From the NCBI RefSeq assembly GCF_901709675.1, contig NC_051094.1:15634501-15698500 (forward strand): 64,000 nucleotides of DNA. Reading direction: 5' to 3'. The notes beneath the pieces were generated by a model. The model was not told where the DNA came from. It did not search any database and was given only the letters and a program-made list of their open reading frames with translations. A program made the translations under genes and the position numbers. The DNA is from Syngnathus acus (lineage: Eukaryota > Chordata > Actinopteri > Syngnathiformes > Syngnathidae). Positions 57,142-64,000 of the stretch are shown in pieces (position 1 is the stretch's first letter; each line of letters opens with the position of its first letter).

Positions 57142-58850
57142 CTAACATTGGAGTTTTTCTTCAGTTTTTTTTATTTTTTATTACAGCAGCACCTTCCATG
57201 AAAGTTATTCCAGCTGGTCTTTGTCATGCCACTCTATGCATGGGAAGTTGGAAATATATGTGCATTCTACTAATTTTGATGGTTATATGTACATAACTGA
57301 CCTAAAACAAATAACCTTAAAAAAAAAGATACAATCATCAGTCTGTTTTGTATATCATAGAAACAGCCGTTTAGATTTTAAATGATCTCCAGGTCAAGAG
57401 TTTTATAGTAACCTGAATCAAAGGTCAGACCAGCACATGTTTTATTTGTCACAACTTTAAGCATTAGCTTATGTCTTTCATCTAATTAATGATTTCCATG
57501 CATGAGTACATACACTCTTGTCTACAGAATTTTCTTATGTCGACACCATGGTGGACCAACAGATTTAGTTGCCCTAATTCTAAAATTGGCTTGTTGTGGC
57601 TGTAGCAAAACTGCAGTTGCCTGATGTTTCTGTGATCTTTTGAAGCATCTTGCAGAAGAATCATCACTCTACTTAAAGCTTTTCTTGCAAGCATTGTACA
57701 CATCTAAATTCTGTTTTCTTTTAATGCCTTATCAGAGGTTACAATGACTGGTGTGCCGCTATGAACCATTTTAAGTGTTCTTAAATTCATCTTAGATCTG
57801 TGATCAGAATTGCACCTTTGCAGCTGAATTTCATTTATAACGGTTTTAAGATTGCCGTGACCTATTTACTAGGCTTCGTCTTTTGGTTTGTGTCCTTTCG
57901 TGTTTATCTGTCTCTGCATGTTGCAACATTTCCATTTCTTTCTTGTTTTGCTACAAGGTGACATGGTTGTGTTAGTATACATTTTGGTGAAAACTCCAAA
58001 ACAAAGCAGCTTTTCATATCTCTGTTTACATTGCAATGTTTTTCTCCTGTTAAATTGTTTTATTTCCACTTGTTTTAAGGAATCATCGACTGTCATGCCT
58101 GTATGTTTCAGGCCAGATTGGCTGCTTCTGATAGAATTTTACTGTATCATCTTAAGACTGCGTGTCTAACATACCCGTCTTTCAAAAAAGTGGAGTACGA
58201 GAAAAATTCTTTGTTTCCACCTCCTCTCCCACACTCCAAGTTTACACTCTATTGGTTTATTAAGTGTGTTTAAAACTCCACAGCTGAAACAAAACAGCAT
58301 TGGTTATGTTTTTTTCCTTCTCCGATTAATAGAGGATAAATGCAGAAAGCAGTTTCAAGGAAGCATGAAGCCTGTATGTACAGCAAGAAAATAATTTATT
58401 ACGAAAATAATATATGACAAGTGTCACTGATTTTCCATCAAGTTGTTGTCGGCTGGAAAAATGCGAGATGATTTCATATAACGAGTAATATTTTGTAGAA
58501 CTGACATGCACTTTGAAACTGTTCCCCCCCGCCCCCCACAAGTATGAGGTTTCTTCCAAATTTAATTAGTGTAATTTAGAAAAAAAAGAATCCCATAATT
58601 TTTTCCCTACTTGTTCCATCTTTACACTGTGTGAGTTTGACAGTGTTGTCCAATAAATGCAAACATTTCTGAATATGCTGCCTTTTTTTATGTTTTGATG
58701 TGACTGGAAAAAAAAAAACCTGGAAGTTGTGGGTAGTTACCAGGGAAAGACCAGTGTGCTATCCAAGCCTAAACTGGGTGCTTCTCTGCAATGCACTGAC
58801 AAATAAAATGCTTTGGTTAGCATAACCAAATAAAACATCAGTATCAGTAT
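57142..58850. other. rabl6 distal 3' flank, nothing else recognised
   Basis: AT-rich sequence with AATAAA motifs at 58652 and 58802. No exon, RNA gene or defined repeat was seen. Confidence 0.5.
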
Positions 58851-58853
58851 TGA

Positions 58854-58889
58854 GACGTCACTCCACGGTCACCGTTGTGGAGTGACGTC
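58854..58889. promoter_or_regulatory. Inverted CRE-like palindrome upstream of imp4
   Basis: Two perfect 13-bp arms, GACGTCACTCCAC (58854-58866) and GTGGAGTGACGTC (58877-58889), with a 10-base spacer. Each contains the ATF/CREB-type core TGACGTCA or the near form AGACGTCA. It lies about 285 bp before the imp4 ATG, a reasonable promoter position for a housekeeping ribosome-biogenesis gene. Function is inferred. Confidence 0.5.
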
Positions 58890-59172
58890 ACATTGTAGTC
58901 AGCCGTGACATCGGGGTCTTTTTTTTGCCCGACTTCGCAAATCGGACCTCCTTATTTCAAGAGGCGTTCGAGTGCACTTTCCTCGATGGCAGTCCTATAA
59001 GTCCGACTTCCCACTTTCCTCGAATGCAGCAGTTTTGGAATCATTTTCCATGTGCTAGTATCAAATGCTCCTATTGGCCCGAACTTTGGCCAATGAAGAG
59101 CAATCTTGTATGGGGGACTCCTTTCCATGTGGGTACTGGTAAACTGCTACCTGCTAGCCAAAGGAAAAAAAC

Positions 59173-62100
59173 ATGGTAAGGTTTTTACAAGTCATTCATA
59201 TTTGACAGACGAAATACAAGTGTATTGTTGAACAAGCACATGTTAACACTCGCTTAAGTAGAAAACGGTGTTGGTATAGTTTTATGTTGTCTGGGAAAGT
59301 CTCAAACTGTACGATGCAACTAATGAATCAACAGCCATGAAGCAAAAAAATATTCTAAAAACTATTGGTTAGCGACTAACAAACCAAGATAGTTTTAATC
59401 TTTTTAATTTTATTTGAAAGCAAAAAAGGCAATGTTTTCTGCGCGTGCAACAAACAGATTGCAAGCAATGGCGATGAAAGATTTCCTCATGAGATGTTTG
59501 TACATGTTTTTAATGATCATACTTTACATTAATGTGATGGCATAGTTATGTTATTTTGATAGCTTCGTCGAGAGGTCAGACTGAGGCGGGAGTACTTGTA
59601 TAGGAAGGCACAAGAAGACAGGCTCCGAACAATCGAAGAGAAGAAACAGAAGCTGAAGGGTGCTCTCGATGGTACGGATGGCATGCTCTTCATATCACCG
59701 GAATAGTGTAATGTATGGCATTGACCTCACATTTTCCCCATTCCTTGTAGAAAACTGTCTGCTTCCAACTGAGGTACGCAAAGATGCATTGCAGCTCCAG
59801 AAACTTTTGGAATATGATGATGATGGCGCAGAGGGTTAGTGTTACGTTAGTTAGTACTATTCATCAAATGCTTAAACAATATTTATTCCAGTTAAGTTAT
59901 ATTATGACTTTGCCTCCCTTACAGGTGTCAGCTCACATATGGATGATGAGTACAAATGGGCTGGAGTTGAAGATCCCAAAGTCATGGTCACCACTTCCAG
60001 AGACCCGAGTTCTCGACTCAAAATGTTTGCTAAGGTTTGGCCCAGTTGTTTCTGAGAGATTCCTAAACTACTTAACGCGTTAACATAAAGTGCCGTAGCA
60101 GGAACACTATAGTAGAATAGACAAGTTAATAATAACATGACAATTTCGGTGTACAGTAGCTGATGTATTAAATGCAAATTCAATGTATCTCATGTTGGCA
60201 CGCATTACGTATGTACAATGAGTGTGTCTTAATATCTGGTTCTTCAACAGTAGATACTGTTAAAAACAAAACAATTTTTTAGCAGCTGCAGATTTAAAAA
60301 TATATTTGCTCAATATTATTACACATTTGTATATCGTGCAGAAATGCACATATTTGTTCCTATTTGTTCGCTTGCTCTAGAGATGTCAAAATTACCTGAT
60401 TAATCAATAGTAAATCAATTATCAAAATAATTGCCTATATTTTATCAATTGGATAATCGTTTAGACATTTTTTAACCTAATGTCCTAATCTTTTCGTTTT
60501 AGGCTCTCTAAAGTAATAATTTGTCTGGTCCTTCATGAAAACAGGCCAATTTATCTTTTTGTTTAATCCAAATAACATATTTGAAAAACAATGACCATCA
60601 ATCCTACTGGTGTGATGTTTCTTAAGGGTTGTCAAGTTTATTTATATAGCCCTAAATCACAAGCAGTCTCAAAGCGCTTCACATATACAAAACAAATTGA
60701 CAATTATTCTCAAAGCATCCTTTGATTTTTTTTAAATTACTAAATAATACCAAATAAATAAAACAGCTGCTTTTACTTTGGAAAACAATAACCATCAACC
60801 CTACTGGTGTGATGTTTCTTAAGGGTTGTTTTGATTTTTTTATTTACTAAATGCTACCAAATAAACAAAAATACATGGTTAAGAAACAGTAGGTCTGATT
60901 AATTGATGGAATAATCGATAGAATAATTTATTCTAAAAATAAACTATAGTGACAGCCCTACATTGCACCCAGACGTACTTCACAAAATGAAGATGTGCCA
61001 CCTGTTTTTCAATAAACACGTACCTTCTGTTCTGGCACAGGAGGTAAAGTTGATGTTTCCTGGAGCTCAACGCATGAACAGGGGCAACCATGAGATTCCT
61101 ACACTGGTGCGAGCCTGCAAAGCCAACAATGTCACTGACCTTGTCATGATTCACGAAACCAGAGGACAGCCAGGTTTGTTAATTCTTTAACGTTCAACAA
61201 AAGAGATGTTGTAAAAAAATGTTTCAGAACTGTTTCACAAAATCGATATTTCAAATACAAACTTTGAACTACAAGTTACCCATTTGAAATAATCCCTCTG
61301 GAGTCTAACCTACTGTCTTAGCCTTCTCTGCCATGCCTTTTTACATTCTTTGAAAGATCTTCTGGGATGCGTTGCAGCTCTGTCATCGAGGCCATCTTGA
61401 TATGGCTTCAAAATGGGTCCCCTTTAAAACGCCACTTGAGCTTGGAAAGAATAATAAAAAAAAAACACTCAATGCCACATCTGGTGACTGGGAGGTTGCT
61501 TTAGCACAAGTTCTTCTTGGCCATGAATTGTCAGATGGTCAATACATTATCATGTTGAAGCAGCTACAAGTTGCTCTGCCAAAACTCTCGCCTCTCCCCG
61601 CAAACAAGCAGGCTATCGCTGGAATCTTGCTGGTTAATTGTGTAGCTCACATTGAAGGGGAAAATTCATAGTTTGGACATATGGATTTTGTGACACTTGT
61701 CCTGCAGCTTTTCTGGCACATCTCAAGATATCACATATTTGCATTTTTTTGGGTGGGGGGAACTGAAAGAAAATGTATCTAGATTTGTACCATTTCTGAA
61801 GTATCCTGAAATGCCACAAGATGGTGACAAAGCCCTGTTTGTTAGAACAGCAACTTTACTTTCACACCTTGTACAGTGTTCCACCAGCAGTGCTCAAAAT
61901 CCCACATTTGCCATGATGGAATAAGGATGCAAATCATTCAATCACGTCTGAATCGCAATGCATCTAATAATCAGAAATTTCCCCCACCTATAATGGTGAG
62001 GGTACCGTTTTGAAGAAACATAATCTGGACCTCAACATTTTAAATAGTTAGCGACTTGTATCCAACCTACTGGTTTTAGTAAAATCAAGAAAAACTGGTT

Positions 62101-63599
62101 TTCAGAGCAGGAGTGGCAAACCAATCGGTTGCAATTGACTGTGGCAGACTGTCCCCAAGTAGACTGTGGGACTTAGGAGGGGAACGGTATTTGTGTGTGT
62201 GTGTGCGTGCGTGTTACTATTATATATTTTGTTAGTATACAGTGCTACAGCTTGCTCGTGCTATCAGTCATGTCTAAAGGATGTCAAGGACCTACGTTGA
62301 ATTTTGTTTCATTCACAAGAGTTTCATTTAGGGTCAACATTCCCTCCAATACAATGTTATGCACAACTAATAAAATCCTATTTTTAAAATAGGATTTAAA
62401 TAAAACTTTGTCACTATAAACCTGGTGTGAATGAAAGTACTGGCCGTGATCGTTTGTTCATCCATATTTGCAGATGGCCTTGTGGTGTGCCATTTACCAT
62501 TTGGACCCACAGCTTATTTCACACTTTATAATGTGGTAATGAGGCACGATGTCCCAGACATAGGCACCATGTCTGAGGCCTACCCCCATCTCATCTTTCA
62601 CAACTTCACCTCACGGCTTGGCAAGCGGGTGAGTACTCAACCATGCTCTGCTCACATGCTGCTGATAGTGTCTTTCATCATTTGTCCGTGAGCTTACCTA
62701 ATTAATCCTTCTCGCACAGGTATCCAATATCCTCAAGTATCTTTTTCCAGTGCCGAAAGAGGACAGTAGGCGTGTAATCACATTTGCCAACCAAGAGGAC
62801 TTCATCTCTTATAGGTCAGTATAGAGGTGTCCTCTCATTTAAAAGAACATGTTGCATCATGTGCTATAAGAAGACGGAGCAGTAAACATGTGTTTGTGCT
62901 TTTTTTTTGCGGTTTTCTTTTTAACAGACATCACACCTATAAGAAAACAGACCACAAGAACATAGAACTGACAGAAGTGGGGCCCAGGTTTGAAATGAAG
63001 TGTAAGTATAAATTGACCCTGGTTTAGAACTCTGGTGCATATTTTAATCAATCCTCTGACCCTGTGAAAGTTCAACCTGCTTTGAACTTAAACCACCATT
63101 TTTTTATCTGGAAATGTATGGGATATTTACTGTACTCACCTAAGAAAAAAGGGCTCAGTTTCATTTATTTATTATCATAAAAATAATGAAAATGGGCCTG
63201 CTTTCGGGGTGGGATTATTTTCCCCGCACCATTTTGATTTTATATTCATTCTGATGGCCGTGGAGATTTTATCCTTATCAAGGAATGTAACAAATGTTAC
63301 ATATATGCCGGTTTAGCTGCCTAAATGTTAGTGTAAAATGTCTTATCCTGTGTTAGGTAGTTTCTTATAAGTACCTTTTTCCCCCTTTTGTTCAAACCAT
63401 TTATGTTGTAATGCATGATCTTTTTGACATGTCCATGTGGAAAATGTTCTCTGACTTTAAATCCCCCTTTCTCTTTCTAGTATACATGATCAAATTGGGC
63501 ACACTGGAAAATGAGGACACAGCAGATGTTGAGTGGCGACACCATGCATATACGCACACGTCCAAGAAAAGAAGGTTTCTCAGTGTCCAATCAGTTTAA
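59173..63599 (+). CDS. imp4: IMP4, U3 small nucleolar ribonucleoprotein (complete, nine coding exons)
   Basis: IMP4 is a Brix-domain protein that acts with IMP3 and MPP10 in the U3 snoRNP during 18S rRNA processing in the nucleolus. Exons: 59173-59175, 59563-59671, 59751-59834, 59925-60034, 61041-61173, 62474-62628, 62720-62814, 62928-63001 and 63481-63599 (TAA). They sum to 882 bp, 293 residues plus stop; human IMP4 has 291. The first coding exon carries only the ATG (ACATG|GTAAGG) and the next starts [16 protein letters not shown]. Landmarks: [80 protein letters not shown] and [24 protein letters not shown] follows at 63796-63801. Confidence 0.96.
60379..60961. repeat. AATTAATCGATTAAT-type dispersed element in imp4 intron 4
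   Basis: The left side CTAGAGATGTCAAAATTACC and the right side (complement of TAGGGCTGTCACTATAG) form an imperfect terminal inverted repeat. Inner blocks are shared with 29185-29400. Within it, AAACAATGACCATCAATCCT plus the following ACTGGTGTGATGTTTCTTAA occurs twice (about 60588 and 60784). Confidence 0.6.
60632..60722 (+). repeat. Short copy of the GTTTATTTATATAGCCCT repeat
   Basis: GTCAAGTTTATTTATATAGC followed by CCTAAATCACA and CTTCACAT.TACAAAA matches the start of the repeat at 16731. It interrupts one copy of a local duplication inside the 60379 element. Confidence 0.75.
61350..61925 (+). other. Decayed coding-like sequence in imp4 intron 5
   Basis: The stretch reads open for about 100 codons from 61372 (..[20 protein letters not shown], then [20 protein letters not shown]) to TAG at 61671. 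A further 75-codon frame lies at 61697-61924. Composition is more protein-like than neighbouring intron. I do not recognise the family; a transposable-element or retrocopy remnant is likely. Confidence 0.35.
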
Positions 63600-63795
63600 A
63601 AAGATTTACTATAATCGAACTTTTGGACAGTTTATCAAACTGAACGACTGGATTTTTTTTTTTTAATCAGATGTATCATTGTTGAGCTCCCATTAAAAAC
63701 AAGACAATTTCAATATTTCCACTGTAGATGTCAGCATTTGTCAAGTGATGATATCCTTTGGACACTTCTTGGTTGCATGTCCTGTACTTTTTTTA

Positions 63796-63801
63796 AATAA
63801 A
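63796..63801 (+). terminator. imp4: imp4 poly(A) signal AATAAA
   Basis: A canonical AATAAA lies 197 bp after the imp4 stop, followed by a T-rich stretch. An ATTAAA variant near 63693 is a weaker alternative. Confidence 0.75.
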
Positions 63802-64000
63802 ATGTATTGCCTATTTGCACATTTCTTGACTCTTGAATAACAGCCTTCATACATTAAATGAAAAGTGGAATTGCCACTGTTGATATTTTACAGCAGGAGC
63901 ATCCCAATGGGATGTGGTAGATGCAAAACATATATAATGTTAGACTTTAAATATCTTCTCTGGTATAGAGGCTTTGCAGTCACGTGGTTTTATCACGTGA

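Overview
This is nuclear DNA from a teleost fish. All genes are split by GT-AG introns. The dispersed repeats are those typical of ray-finned fish genomes: a tRNA-headed SINE with an ATGG tail, Tc1-like, hAT, pogo/Tigger-like and piggyBac-like elements, and long tetranucleotide microsatellites. I cannot fix the species from sequence alone. Four protein genes can be read exon by exon.

Layout. (1) Positions 882-15876, plus strand: the 3' part of tenascin C (tnc), from the second half of the fourth fibronectin type III (FN3) repeat to the C-terminal fibrinogen globe. The 5' part lies outside the window. (2) Positions 15877-25438: about 9.6 kb of convergent intergenic DNA, mostly nested transposons, microsatellites and a tRNA-Ser-like relic. 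(3) Positions 41609-25439, minus strand: traf2, ten coding exons, complete (RING, TRAF zinc fingers, an enlarged coiled-coil exon, MATH/TRAF-C domain). (4) Positions 41610-46229: the divergent traf2/rabl6 interval, with a SINE and a likely 5' untranslated exon pair that encodes a short upstream ORF. (5) Positions 46230-56145, plus strand: rabl6, fifteen coding exons, complete. (6) Positions 56146-59172: rabl6 3' flank and imp4 promoter region. (7) Positions 59173-63599, plus strand: imp4, nine coding exons, complete, with a poly(A) signal at 63796.

The genes do not form a pathway. Tenascin C is an extracellular matrix glycoprotein, TRAF2 a cytoplasmic adaptor and E3 ligase for TNF-receptor signalling, RABL6 an atypical Rab-like GTPase, and IMP4 a Brix-domain component of the U3 snoRNP/small-subunit processome. 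TRAF2 and RABL6 also lie close together in human 9q34.3, so the traf2-rabl6 pair is probably conserved synteny.

I found no radically new system. The most rewarding details are: a two-exon upstream micro-ORF before rabl6; candidate in-frame microexons, an in-frame 78-bp intron and a GC-AG intron in rabl6; a 63-bp perfect inverted repeat flanked by a 13-bp duplication; a pogo-type transposase relic whose ends match MITEs elsewhere in the window; a three-copy 251-bp array inside one such MITE; two mirror-image Tc1-like hairpins inside a hAT element; and a TRAF2 coiled-coil segment about 57 residues longer than I recall for the human protein. Exon borders were read by eye from splice consensus, phase and similarity to remembered vertebrate proteins, and total coding lengths close in frame for every complete gene.
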